This document shows positions 39,501 to 49,800 of a DNA stretch of 64,000 nucleotides, piece by piece (positions within the stretch are counted from its first letter, which is position 1; each line of letters opens with the position of its first letter). Source of the stretch: Mesaphorura yosii (lineage: Eukaryota; Arthropoda; Collembola; Poduromorpha; Tullbergiidae); contig WIXG01000232.1 of the NCBI GenBank assembly GCA_009869945.1, forward strand, positions 61,743 to 125,742, read 5' to 3'. The notes under the pieces are model-generated. The model was not told the origin of the DNA. It ran no database searches and worked only from the letters and a program-made list of their open reading frames with translations. Position numbers and translations under genes: made by a program.

Positions 39501-40821
39501 ACACAGACAAGAACAGACGAACACAACGCGAGTGCGAGCGTGAAGGTTCGAGCCGCCCGGCATGGCATCGCATGCATATTTTGGATGCTGTGCTGTGAAA
39601 GCAAAAGCAGCAAGCAGCATCGAGTCAGTCGTGGAATGAAATTCTTTTCGAATGTCCCCATAACTTAATTACTTTCGCCGTGTGAGCGTCAGCATTTTTC
39701 GCATGCCGATGCGAGACGTGGATGAAAAAATGAGAATTCGTCGATTGCCATTGCCACGCTGACATTAAATGAAAATATTCCTGCCTCGTAAGCGCCGCTC
39801 AGCACTCGATAAAATTCTGCGAACAGTGAACGAAAAATAATGGAGCTCTTCAGAACCGGTAATCTAATAATAAATCACATTCAAAATGAATTTCGCGTGC
39901 TGAGAGCGACGACATGTAGCAGTTTTTCGTGCTGCCAAATTTTTATGAGTTGAATAGAAACGTATGATTGTAAAACTGTTACAAATTATGATCAAATGCT
40001 CTGGCGAAATGAATTATGAAGGCCACCAGACAATTCCAGTCAAATTCCTGCATCATTTTGAAAGAAATGTGCTTGAATACTCGTATTATAATCAACAAAA
40101 GATAAATATTATCGAAGAAAGAGAAATATATGCTTGAAGGACATAAAGTCTCGAGTGTTCAGAGAAGAAAAGAATGAAATAACGGAACCAGAAGAAATTA
40201 CCTACTCAGAATTCAGAATTCATCCGATTTGGTAAGATTCGCTCTTTTTCTACCTCAGAAATAAATATTTAGTCAAGAACGAATGCTGTTGCTGTCAACG
40301 AATGTGAAGATGAAGTTGAAGAAAGCCTGCATTTTCGTCAGTGCAGCGCAACAAGCAATTATTGTTGTGTATTGTTCTGCTCTTCTGCTATCCACTGCTA
40401 GAATTAAAGCTGACAGTTGCTCAATTCACATGCCTTTACCGCTTTATGCGCACATGCCTTGTTGGGCCGGAGAATGAGCGAGTAATTGTGTAAAGAGCTC
40501 AAAGAAAAGGAGTTGTACACTTAAATGCAAAAGCGAAAAGTCTGCGTGCGTCTTGAGACTTGGGTAGAAAAACGAGACAAGAGATAAGTACGTCGAAATG
40601 AGAATTGAGAGCTTCTCTTTTGAATTACAAAATACACGCTCTTCAAACTTCAATTGCCAATTAGCAATTTGTTTGTACGCAGTTTGTGAGGCGTGGATTT
40701 CTAAAAGACAACCAAGTGCCATTCTTACCTCGAGGTGGTCAAAGTCCGTTCCTTTATCAACGTGCCCCAGTCCGATGGACACGCGTCGGTTGTTGAAACT
40801 CATGCTGCTCATTCCACTCAT
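2305..40821 (-). CDS. gprs: Serine-enriched protein (gprs-like): RRxS array, LIM-like finger, RapGAP, BTB and BACK; 30 exons
   Basis: I rebuilt 30 coding exons by translation and splice phase. In transcript order: 40729-40821 (ATG), 37156-37259, 26078-26165, 25226-25374, 24957-25141, 24706-24880, 23132-23285, 22846-23045, 22343-22479, 15718-15766, 13661-13949, 13503-13622, 12061-12194, 10533-10762, 10209-10389, 10035-10121, 9749-9946, 9445-9678, 6713-6885, 6106-6182, 5113-5263, 4707-4865, 4353-4620, 3753-3935, 3428-3532, 3069-3147, 2860-2930, 2679-2768, 2473-2541, 2305-2403 (TAA). This gives about 1,443 codons. All phases close except between 13622 and 13661. Domain order is: RRxS-rich N-terminus, LIM-like half finger, acidic linker, Rap/Ran-GAP, BTB, BACK. 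From family knowledge, the RapGAP domain should speed GTP hydrolysis by Rap-type GTPases, and BTB/BACK domains mediate protein assembly. The start exon is inferred; other 5' exons may exist. The match to insect gprs is from recalled family sequence, not a search. Confidence 0.88.
3753..5263 (-). other. gprs: gprs BTB domain exons with a long internal insert
   Basis: Exon 5113-5263 carries the first part of a BTB fold (LFDVVFLVGQGKQKN, GVRAILGVRSR). Exon 4707-4865 continues VFQEMLYGISTGFGSPQ. Exons 4707-4865 and 4353-4620 then encode roughly 130 residues of serine/lysine-rich, low-complexity sequence (SSPMVVRAFSRLGSLTAGWG, KKKWSSSQDCS). Exon 3753-3935 resumes the BTB fold with FDPDTFRLLLDYLHTGSC, NIPGLICAAEHYDLPDLLQA and FHHAKQFL. 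The domain is therefore interrupted by a long probably disordered loop. All phases close. Confidence 0.88.
5381..5399. repeat. (CGA)n microsatellite in a gprs intron
   Basis: Six tandem CGA units lie in the intron between gprs exons 5113-5263 and 6106-6182. No function is evident. Confidence 0.9.
5790..5808. repeat. (CAG)n microsatellite in a gprs intron
   Basis: Six tandem CAG units lie in the same intron as the CGA run. The short open frame over it (5765-6085) has no other protein-like features and is not a gene. Confidence 0.85.
6106..12194 (-). other. gprs: gprs Rap/Ran-GAP domain exons
   Basis: Exons 12061-12194 (acidic linker), 10533-10762, 10209-10389, 10035-10121, 9749-9946, 9445-9678, 6713-6885 and 6106-6182 read continuously in phase. 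Hallmarks include RDQFRILVRAIS, a KVGVIYVREGQYTEEEI block, RYKGGLDTVHDLTGLYSVYT, GIEIMFHVSTQLPY, and RKRHIGNDIVCVVF followed by IKSHFLHTFIVV. The asparagine in GND corresponds to the catalytic 'Asn thumb' of Rap1GAP, so activity is expected to be retained. The C-terminal helix segment FREWMLTKIVNGERASYSA and SPLLDSVRDQFEG then leads directly into the BTB exons. Confidence 0.9.
8911..8988. other. Imperfect inverted repeat / hairpin in a gprs intron
   Basis: GCTGTATGAAA at 8924-8934 pairs with TTTCATACAGC at 8973-8983. Pairing resumes outward with bulges (CTGCGC/GCGC and CCTGG-type segments), separated by a loop of about 40 nt. It could form a long imperfect stem in RNA from either strand. No folding calculation was possible. 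Confidence 0.4.
13381..13405. repeat. 25-nt palindrome with 12-bp perfect arms
   Basis: CTGCGACAGTCT is followed by a single A and then its exact reverse complement AGACTGTCGCAG. It lies in the gprs intron between exons 12061-12194 and 13503-13622. Arms this long are rare by chance; no function is known. Confidence 0.9.
13503..15766 (-). other. gprs: gprs LIM-like zinc-finger exons
   Basis: The 49-nt exon 15718-15766 encodes PSSLYDNNHYHEECLR and joins in phase (CG|G) to the exon ending at 13949. That exon continues with CNSCGINLSGPNQ and later NQILCDLHFADVALMECSDF. The pattern H-x2-C-x2-C-x2-C, followed after 17 residues by C-x2-H, matches the second half of a LIM finger. The expected first C-x2-C pair is not visible upstream, so this may be a degenerate LIM. 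Exon 13503-13622 adds DEFCEEYPHN and PTPGYWIECS. The join between these last two exons is the one that does not close (see findings). Confidence 0.75.
14130..15572 (+). CDS. Nested GIY-YIG nuclease-like gene, five-exon model
   Basis: This lies on the opposite strand inside the gprs intron 13950-15717. The exon model is 14130-14145 (ATG), 14181-14333, 14446-14970, 15037-15050 and 15099-15572, and every phase closes to give 393 residues. The N-terminus is acidic/serine-rich (SSDSEEESANN). The middle (QKLSDVWQWDTEPG, DILRDLLDFF-type helices, KANYGLSKKDIRILQIF) is unrecognised. The C-terminus has cysteines CRQSQCLLRDC (237-247), then GVVYLLHCAEC (274-284), NHVGST (292-297), R303, H307 and E382. 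These match the order of a GIY-YIG endonuclease, as in Penelope-like elements, but the YIG tyrosine is H293. No reverse transcriptase is visible. Introns of 35, 112, 66 and 48 nt are unusually short, and the 112-nt acceptor (GTGCTGAG) is weak. If the 48-nt segment is not spliced, an in-frame TAG at 15096-15098 interrupts the gene. It may be a captured endonuclease gene or a decaying one. Confidence 0.5.
15767..22342. other. gprs intron, no gene seen
   Basis: This 6.6-kb intron separates the LIM-finger exon from the preceding exon. I find no conserved protein, tRNA or element. It contains a GC-rich patch near 18090-18170 and an 18-bp palindrome (19961-19978). The scattered short open frames lack protein-like composition. 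Confidence 0.6.
19961..19978. repeat. 18-bp perfect palindrome
   Basis: ATCGAATTCGAATTCGAT equals its own reverse complement and is embedded in further TTCGAA-type sequence from 19955. It lies in a long gprs intron. Confidence 0.9.
26166..37155. other. 11-kb gprs intron, no gene seen
   Basis: This is the largest intron of the gene (between exons 37156-37259 and 26078-26165). The longest frames here (28947-29468 and 34226-34822, both minus) have no recognisable domain or plausible splice context and look like chance frames. Cis-regulatory elements are plausible but not identifiable by eye. Confidence 0.6.
37260..40728. other. gprs first intron, no gene seen
   Basis: This 3.5-kb intron follows the ATG exon. 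No coding exon, RNA gene or element is recognised within it. Confidence 0.55.
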
Positions 40822-43800
40822 CCTGGATCTCTTTTTATTGTCACAGCTTCCCTACCAGTGCAGTATTCTATCTTGTCTGTGAAGTGTGTGTGTACATTTA
40901 CAGCACGGGAATAATGGGAATGGAATCGAGAATGAATGAGTGTACGCGAGAATGAGAGTGTATCACTTTTTCGAGAGTTTTGACTCAAAATGTGAACGCG
41001 TATTCGTGTCGCCTTGTTCTTTTACACCCGACGTACTTTAATTATAATAATAAATACACGGGCGACAATTCTCACTCGGGAATTCTGCAGAATTTAATTT
41101 TATACTTTTAATTTGCAGGATTAAACGAACCGGAACCGGAGACGGCACGGCACTAAAAGTGTTGCAAAGAATACTCGACTCGTGCACGCGTAAGCGTAAA
41201 TTGGAGAATCCCGCTAGAAAAAGTTTGTTACTTTCTTTTGTGTTGCTGCGATACTGGATGGACTTTTTTGATATTAAAGTATTCTTGTGCTTAATTGTTA
41301 TTGTGTAACTGTAAACTTTCTACGTGCTGATATGCTTGGTCCTTCAAATTTTGATTCCCTAGTAATTAAATTACGTTAACTACAGTAGCAGCAGCAGCAC
41401 TCCAATAATACTGTTAAGTTTCTAACGCTAAAGCAAAGCGAGACGCGAGACGCGGTGTTATGAATGAACGTGACGCGTGGTTGACAAAACGGAAAACGGG
41501 TGTGCGAACGCCTAACTAGAAAGCGAGTGACAAAGGTTCTCAACTCGCGAAGCCACCACACCGGAGTAATCGACTGCCTGCCTGCCTGACTGCACTCGAG
41601 CAGCAACAGAAACAGCAAGATTGAGTTTCCAAAAGTGAAATATCAACTGGTGGTTTTTCCTCTCTTGTCGGCAGTTTCTTTCATTTTTTCGTCCAGTCAG
41701 GCTTCCCCGTCCAACAAACGTGCAAACGGCGAACGCGCACTGCCGCCTGAACCTTTTCTCTGCTATGAACTACGACGTACGGCCACGGGTTTTGTACCTC
41801 TGTTTCTACTCTTTCTCTTTGATTCCTGTTGAGTCGACGACTACCCTTCACATCCACGCGACTACAACAGCCTAGCTTGGCTACATTGTAACACTTTCTC
41901 CATTCTCTGCCTGCCTTACCTGCTGGCAGGGAAGGCGAGGCTTTCCGACGATGAAGCATGAAGCCTTTTGTGCCGTCCCAGTCTACAGTCGTGCAGTCGG
42001 GCTTTCACCTTTCCCAATTTCTACGCTGGTTCTCATCAGATTACTTTCACCTATGTCGTGTCTGCTGTACTGCCGTGCTGTGCCGTGGGAAGCGAGTGTT
42101 TGTGAAAGGAAACAACCCAATAACATGCTTATTCTTATGCTTGTGTTCATGCTTATCATGTAGATGATAGATGAGATGATTCATTGGAACCCACTGCATT
42201 GTACGCTTTTTATCTCAACTCACAGCACAGGTGTGCTGCCTACGAGCGAGCAGATTCGTCACGGTCTTCATCGTTTTTCCCAACCACCTGTGCACTTGTT
42301 TTGTGCATAGTGCCAGTGTCCTAACCCGTTTGTGCCGTATCGACCACTTAGAACGGCAGTGGAAAAGCGACAGCGACGGTGAAAGTCGTCTGGGGATAGC
42401 TCGAAGCTCAAAGCTTATGCCTGCCCACCCCACCTAAGCAGCATTACACTTGCTTTCTCCGGTAATCACCAGAATCACCTTTCTCCGAACCAAATCCAGG
42501 CATCAACTCGCTTAACTTGCACTTGTAACTGCCAGAGAAAGTAAAAGCACCAAGCACCTTCCCACGACCGACTACGACATGAATTGACATCCGACATTCA
42601 ACAAGGAGGCAGCGAATGAAAGAATGTCAGGTTCAGCCGTTCAACCGTTCTCAGCTCTCAGTTCTCAACAACCCACGCAACAGGGTCGAAAAATAAAATG
42701 AATGGGTTGTCTTCATGTGTCGTGTTTCCTGACCGTGAATTACAACTCAATTTACTCTCAAATTGGCTTAAGGCATCTTTTCCTTCTTACACAATACGTA
42801 GGGCCAATGTCGTGTGTGTGGTGAGAATGACTGCTTACAAGATTTACGGTCTAAAATTAGTAACGCGCAAACTTTGGACAGGCTACAGCTTTTCCTGCTA
42901 AACTTGAAACCCAAAGGGAAAAAGCATGTTTTCTAATGATCTCTGACCCGGCCAGCCAGATCAGGAACACAAGTAAAATAAAAGGATTCTCGCCACTCGC
43001 CGTGATCGCATCGCTCCTGACACATGGCTTCTACGTCACACGACCGGCACGGCACAAGATAATTTAGAACTTGCTCCCGTTTACAGCACGACGAAAGCGA
43101 GACGAGAGGACGACATGAAAAGTCGTCGTTAGGACGAGTGAAAAGAAAATTCAAAGAAAACGACGAGCCTGGCACTTGATAATATTACATTTCGTACTCC
43201 ATAAACTTATTACACTAATGAACCCACGCCACACGCCATGCCGTGCCTTGCTGAAACAGGTAAAGAGTCGCCGTCGCGCAAATCTGAACTCTGTACATTG
43301 AATTTAGCCGTCACGGTGTAACGCGGCAGGGTTTCACGTTCCACACTCACGCTAACATGGGAAAGTGTGTAACGATTCATTATCATTGCAAACGCGTCCG
43401 AGCTAGCTCCTTTCATTTCATTCACGACGCGCCGCCGTCGAACGTTGAACTTGGCGAGAATGCCATCGCCACACCATTGCCATTAGCATGGGCCATTCAG
43501 GTACGACCACGAGACGGTAACCTAATGCGGAAAATATTTAATGAAGAAACGAGGCGCAGCGTTCATTCATCAGCACAGCATGGCAGGCGACATGCCGCTC
43601 CCGCTTCTTCTTGAGAAGAGTCAACGGAATTCGATCCTAAGTCAAGCCAAACCCGCACGCACGGTTCGCCCGGTCATTAAGGTGATTCAACAGTTGAATG
43701 GGCTCATTGGGCGGCTCGAGATTCCCTTGAATACCTTGGCTTGCTGCTTCTGCTTCTGCTGATGCTGGGATCTGTGGACGTGGTCCAAATGAGGAACGGA

Positions 43801-46800
43801 AAATGTAATTGGTTTTCTGATTATGTCGGTCGGTGAATGTGCACAGTGAATGAGTGAATGCGTACACTTAATTACAATTTCGGCTTTTCATCTTTCTCTC
43901 CTGCAAACAGCAGTAACAGAGGAACAGAACATAAACAAGTTCAAGTAAAAGCATATGGACCGCGTTTGCTTTTGACTCTGTCTTTCATCCAGCTTGAATG
44001 CTAGGAAAATGGAAATTCGTGTGCCTCGGGCAAGCACACGAAATTAGTCTTGGGCCGGCAGACCAAGTTAACTACGTCAGATTTTAAGATGCTTAAAACT
44101 CGGTCGATGTGCCTCTCTATGACCAAGTCTGCGTAAATCACGTTCCACACAATGTGGATTACACCTTCTGGCGAAGCTTCTTATGGAAAAAGAATGTAAT
44201 CCGATGTCCGCAGCCGCGTGACGCATAATGGGACAAGTCGAAAGTAAATAACCACACAGCAAAAGTACGGTGCACATAAAGATAAAGAAATTGGAATCAG
44301 AGCAATGGCACTAATAACGCCATTAATATTAAGCCTTTCTCTGTTTTATTGCACGAATGATTGGTCATTTCCTCCAACTTCGTACAATTGTGGCTGAAGC
44401 TGTGGCAGTCCATTCTTTCATTTTCTCTCACTTGACTTCATTTCAGTAAACAGTCAAGCCCTTTAGTGTTTTATTGGTTTCCCGTCCATCCGAAGAGAAC
44501 TCAACTTCATCCTGCCATAAAAGCCGTAATGAAATCAGAACGAACGAACTAACAAAGAAAAGCAAAGCACTGGATTGGAGCTTCAAACACTCTGCGTTCG
44601 TGGAAACCGAAGCGAAAGGCGAAAAACGGGATGCAGAAATTCGCAACGTGGCCGTGCTCTCTCAAAATCGGTTTTAATTGTTATTTTCGGATGTGGTTAA
44701 ATGACGACTTTGTTTTTGTGCTGCGGTTTCGCTTTCTCCGGCTGTAGATTAATTGAGCCTAGAGACGTGCTCGTCGCTTTATTGATCTTCAGACGACAAT
44801 ATTTTATATTTTGCAGTGGTGGTGCTGGCTTTTAGCGACAAGGACAGAATGAATTTCTCCTGAATTTTCGCGTAGATATCATTTTGTAAATCTCTTTGTC
44901 TCTTTCTGCCTCTTTCCCTTCGCAGAAGTCACAGTCACAGCACCGGCCGGATTTGAACTTCCTCGTGGAACTTAGCCAACCCGTGTTCTATAAATAGAAA
45001 CAGCAGAGTGTCACGGCCACGACCAAGACCGAGATTGAGCTTGATTTTCTGCCGACATCAAATTGAAAAAATTAATCTCCACATTTCCATTGCCGTTGCG
45101 TTGCCCCGAATATCCTGCCAAATTGAATTATAGATGTTCAACTCCATTTCCATTTTCCATATGTAGTTCATGGCCACCGGGACCAAGACTCGACTCACAA
45201 AGAGACTAATGGAACACTCCAGGAGATGTGGCAATGCAAAGTCTGGGCTCAAGGACGCCAGACTCAGAGGCTCAGCTTCAGATCAGGGGCTGGCTGGCAG
45301 AGAGAAGACGTCAAAGAATATCAGCGTTTATATAATTTTAATCAACAGAGTCGTCTTCAATGACGAATATGATGCAGATTATTTCAACTGGTGAGAAGAG
45401 ATGAAATGGCTTGGCTTGGCGTGTCGATGACAGACAGGAATTGATGAAAGACGAATTCCTCGAAGCCAAATCAGAATTCCAGATTTTGGGTCATGTATTC
45501 TTATACATGCAATTGAAAGGTAATTTTCAAAGTGACTGATCTCGACAACCAGCTCGGGAAGTTTAAACACAAGCACTTACAGGAATTCACATACATTCAA
45601 AACAGTCCAGATCCACAAATTCTTTGCCGCGCCGTGCCGTTTCTTTGACAGTGAAAAACAATACGTGACGCACTTTGATTTTTTCCTGCCGCAAGGGCGA
45701 CAGGAAAGGATCGGCGGGGACGATCAAAAACAAAACGGCGAAAATGGAAAGTAAAAAACAGATTCAGGCAGCCCGAGCTTTCATGCCGCGTGTGGTCCCG
45801 CACTTTAAAGTTCGGAAGCAATAGACACGAGCATTGATTATTATCTAAAAATAGAGTTTGTGACGTTTATTATTTTCATGTTTCATCTTTTGAATGTTTC
45901 ATCGTTCCATGTATGTTACGTGCAGGCACAGCACAGGTAGATAGGGACAGAGACCGTGAAAGGTTGAATAGTTGAATTGTCTGATGACCCAGTTTCAGAA
46001 AAGCACTGTCGCAATCGCAGTTCCTGTCGCTGTTTGATTCGCAGTTGAATTTCTGGCTGTATCTCCTCGCCGATGAATTCCACGTGCAGAGGCAGAACGA
46101 GGAAGAATGATGAAGTTGGCAATCATTTGATAGTACAATAAATATAACCTCATCAGGTTTATGTTCAGCCAACCATCGGCAATCAAAATACCATGCAATA
46201 AATGCCTCGGCCTCAGTCGCAAGTCGCAGCTTTTGCTTTTTGCGATTTTCGAAGTCATAAAACTCGCAGTGCAGAAGTTCCTACTTCAATTGCCAACACC
46301 AAACGAACACTTTGATCCCTGATACACACAGCAGCAGCTGCCCAGCTGCTGCAAGGAAGTTGAACGGTTGAAAGTTCCGAAATCCTGTCATCATTTTCAG
46401 TTTCAGCGGAAACGATTCAAGCGTGCTTTGCCTCTGCCAGTCAAGATCGATTTTCCACTTTCGAAATCGCAAACCTCATCCACCTGCAAAGCAGGCCGCG
46501 AAATGCGAATTGTAAGCGACTTTCACCTGACTTGTTTTTACACCCGTCAGCCAAACGAATTATGTTTGACAGCTTTATTCACCGTGAATGCCTGTGAAAG
46601 ATGCTGACTGCCAACAACTGGATTTCATGATTTGACGATTTTGACCTCAATTTGAGGATGCTCAGTTCAAAATCTGCGTTTTCGCACAAAACAACTCAAA
46701 CTTTGATGCGAAAACGTTGGGATGTGCTTGGCGGTTTTCTTACGCACGAGATTAATGAGAAATCTGATAAGCGTCTAAAGTTACTGCGACGTATGTCGAA

Positions 46801-49800
46801 CCGAGTTCTTCCTTATCTTTGTAATTAATATTATATTAGATGTAAAGTTTGTTGTGGAACCGACCCGACTCGAGCCAGCCGAGTCAAGCCACTTAATTTC
46901 ATCATTATAAGTATTAATTTCATAACGCGAGGAACAAGTCGCCGTCGTGGTCCGCGATTTCTCAGAAGTTTCCCACAACGCACCGCATTATCCTCATTAT
47001 TCTCGTCTGAGGTCGTAATTTTTTCAATTAGACCCGCGGAAGAAGTTGTAATTATCGAGCAGGAGTCGAGCACTGTCGAGTCGTCTGAAACGTTCGCTTC
47101 CTTCTTGCCACATTTTCTCGTAATTAGGCGTATGCCTTAACTGCACGTCGCCAAACGAGTGAGAAGATGCCGACGACGATGAGAAGGAGGATCAGTGAGA
47201 TGAGACCTGATTTGTGGAAATTAGATCCTTAACCCTAAGATTCATTAATGAGGTGTGAATTTCTTCCTTTTCTACGTTCCAGACTTCAGGCTCTCGACAT
47301 CTGAAGCCTGAAATTGTCTCCAATCTTGTATCGTTAATTGCAGGGACTCGACAACAGAAACCTGAGACTGAAACCAAGAGTGAACATAATCGTGACTATC
47401 GAGGACAATTCAGCACAAATTTTCAATCTGGGATCAGGTTCCAAAGGTAAATACCGAAGCAAAGGCGAAAACCGAACTCAGGTTTCGGTTAAAACTTGAC
47501 ATTTATATGCACCACATGTGAAATGAATGAAGACACGCACAACGGGAAGCTCACGTGTACTGCGTGCGTACTTTCCACAATATTAATTTTAGCGTTATTA
47601 AAATTTAGATTAAAAAAGTTTACTTTTGCATAATTCCAGAGCAAATTCTTTGCGAAACCTCAACTCAACTATACAATAATGGCTTTATCCTTTACTGCAC
47701 TAACCCAACATGGCAGGCATAAACCAGTGCTGGAGTAATAATTCACCTCCCTCAGGAGCCAAAATGAAGAAATTCGTATTTAAATTAACAATTTTACAAG
47801 CAAATGACTCCGATTTCGATTTCACGATTTTCGACTTTCAACTTTCAGTTTTGAGTTCTGAGTCTATCAAAGTGTTATTTGAAAACAAATTACAAAATTC
47901 TCCGAGCATGATTTCATACTTAACACAGATTTTGAGCTATGAAATGGAAAATTTTCTGGTTTCTAATCTCATGCGTCTTTCCAGCCATCGATTTTGTATT
48001 CTTTCTGCCTTGTCGTATCTCAATTTGGAAGCAACGAAATAGAGTTAACTGTTCAGTGAGTCACATCCGGAATTTTTCAATCTGCTGTTCAATCGAGCAT
48101 TAGAAAATGGACAGAAGAAAACGCGACAAAGCGTCAGACCATACGATCAAATTAAACGGGAATTGAGACACACATAAATTGGTTCTGGTCACCATCGCCA
48201 CGCTACGTCTGTGTGGTTGTCCACTGTGCGCACTCTAAAATATTTTCTCCACATTTGTTCGTGAAAGTGGAAAGAAATTGTCGAGATTTCTCCACCCAGA
48301 ACTCCCAGAACTCTCAGACCAAAGCAGAGCACAAGAGCAAGAAGAAGAACGCGTAGCGTACACGATAATCTAATAAATGTCCAGGCTGTTGAAAATTTCG
48401 TTCAACTGTGATGTGATAAATGTTCCTCGCGGGCCGTACGCACGCAAGCGGGCATAAATCTTTCACATTCCAAGCTGTCAAACGAGATTCCAACGAAGGA
48501 CGAGGACCGAAATGGAATCGATGATAGAGATTTCTTGGTTCTGCCGTTCGTGCTCGCTTCACGATATCCAGCTAATTTTAATCGAATGTGTGAAGACGGT
48601 AAACGGCAAATCTTCTCAGAGACCAGATTGCTGACAACGACAACATTGCCAATATTTTCTTTTAATTTTGCAAGTTGAGCAAAAAGCAATATTTTCATCG
48701 GACATTGCGTGTCAGAGGGTTTCCTCAGAATCTCGAGCAGAAAGTCAAGTGCCCGTACAGGCAGGAAGACAGGTAAAGAAAAGCGCAGGAAAGGTTCTCC
48801 ATATGACATGACATGTTGCTCTTTCATTTCTGGGCTCAGGTCAAGTGCTCGACCTTCCATTCTCTTGAGCTCTTGGTCTTCCTGATGTGCTGTTGCGTTT
48901 GTTTTAGCCTCCAAGCCTCCTCTTGGCCTTCTCGACTTGAATTGCCACTTGATTTTGTCCATTTCTTTCTCGGGCACTTCACTTCACTATTGCATTTGGC
49001 TTGGCTGCTGCTTTTGTTGCGGCTGCGAGCAAGCACATTCATCTTAAACCTCACGTAGCACAGCAGATTATTAGACAGAAATTAGACAACTAAGTGAAAG
49101 AAGAAGGAAAATAGCTGAAGCATCAGAAAAAACAGATGAGCAAAATTTTAATATCGCACAGAAAAAGAACAGAAACTAATGAACAGGGCGAAGACAGGCA
49201 CATAATTAATTAAATAAATTACAAAGTAATTACTTTCTCTTTCGCCCTCCCGTTTTCCCGCATTTTTCATGTAGAAAGCCTTGGCTTGGAGAGGCACAGA
49301 CGAGAAGCGCATAATGCACTGAGTACGTGCGCTATTCGACTCAATCGCTTTATCGCTTTTCCATAATCGAAATTTATGAGATAACAGACTGCGACATCAA
49401 GACTGATTTCTGCATTCTCGTATTGCGTGAATTGCTGTGAGTGTGAACTATCTTTCAACAGAACAAAACATGCCAGTCAACACCTGAAAAAGAAGCTTGC
49501 AACAGTAACCTAAAACTTTGTAACCTTCAAGTCCTTGCAAAATCAAAGCAAGCAACGGCGTTTACTAACCTTTTCTTGGCCAAAGTCGAGATTTTCCTGT
49601 CCTTCGAAAACGAGCCGCCGCAGCAAAAATTAGTCACTAATTAAAATTAAATTGTCTCGCTGATGAATTCCAGGAGAAAATCGACACCGACGAGGAAGCC
49701 GAGCTGAGGCGCCTGTGGAGTGTTCAGCCCAAATGAGGACAAGCAAGCAACAGCACGAACGGAGACTCGAACGCGAGCGCAGATCTTAACGAAGGAGACG

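Larger units (their letters stand above)
22343..40821 (-). other. gprs: gprs N-terminal exons: repeated R-R-x-S/T phosphosite-like motifs
   Basis: Exons 1-9 of gprs encode a serine- and arginine-rich, probably disordered region of about 428 residues. Visible motifs include RRVS (exon 1), GRRDS (exon 3), RRRSS and SRRET (exon 4), ARRDS, KRRES and PRRGS (exon 5), RRNS, LRRQS and KRRGS (exon 6), ARRDS and ARRQS (exon 7), ARRDS and two FRRQSTTEE units (exon 8), a further FRRQS across the exon 8/9 junction, and GRRDS (exon 9). R-R-x-S/T is the consensus of basophilic kinases such as PKA. Exon 2 is glycine-rich (GGGYGAVGYNPR). Introns here are very long: 3.5 kb after exon 1 and 11 kb after exon 2. 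Confidence 0.85.

Noticed and set aside
48402-48977. 191-codon minus-strand open frame
   Set aside because: It has no recognisable domain, no supporting splice structure and unremarkable composition; best explained as a chance frame.
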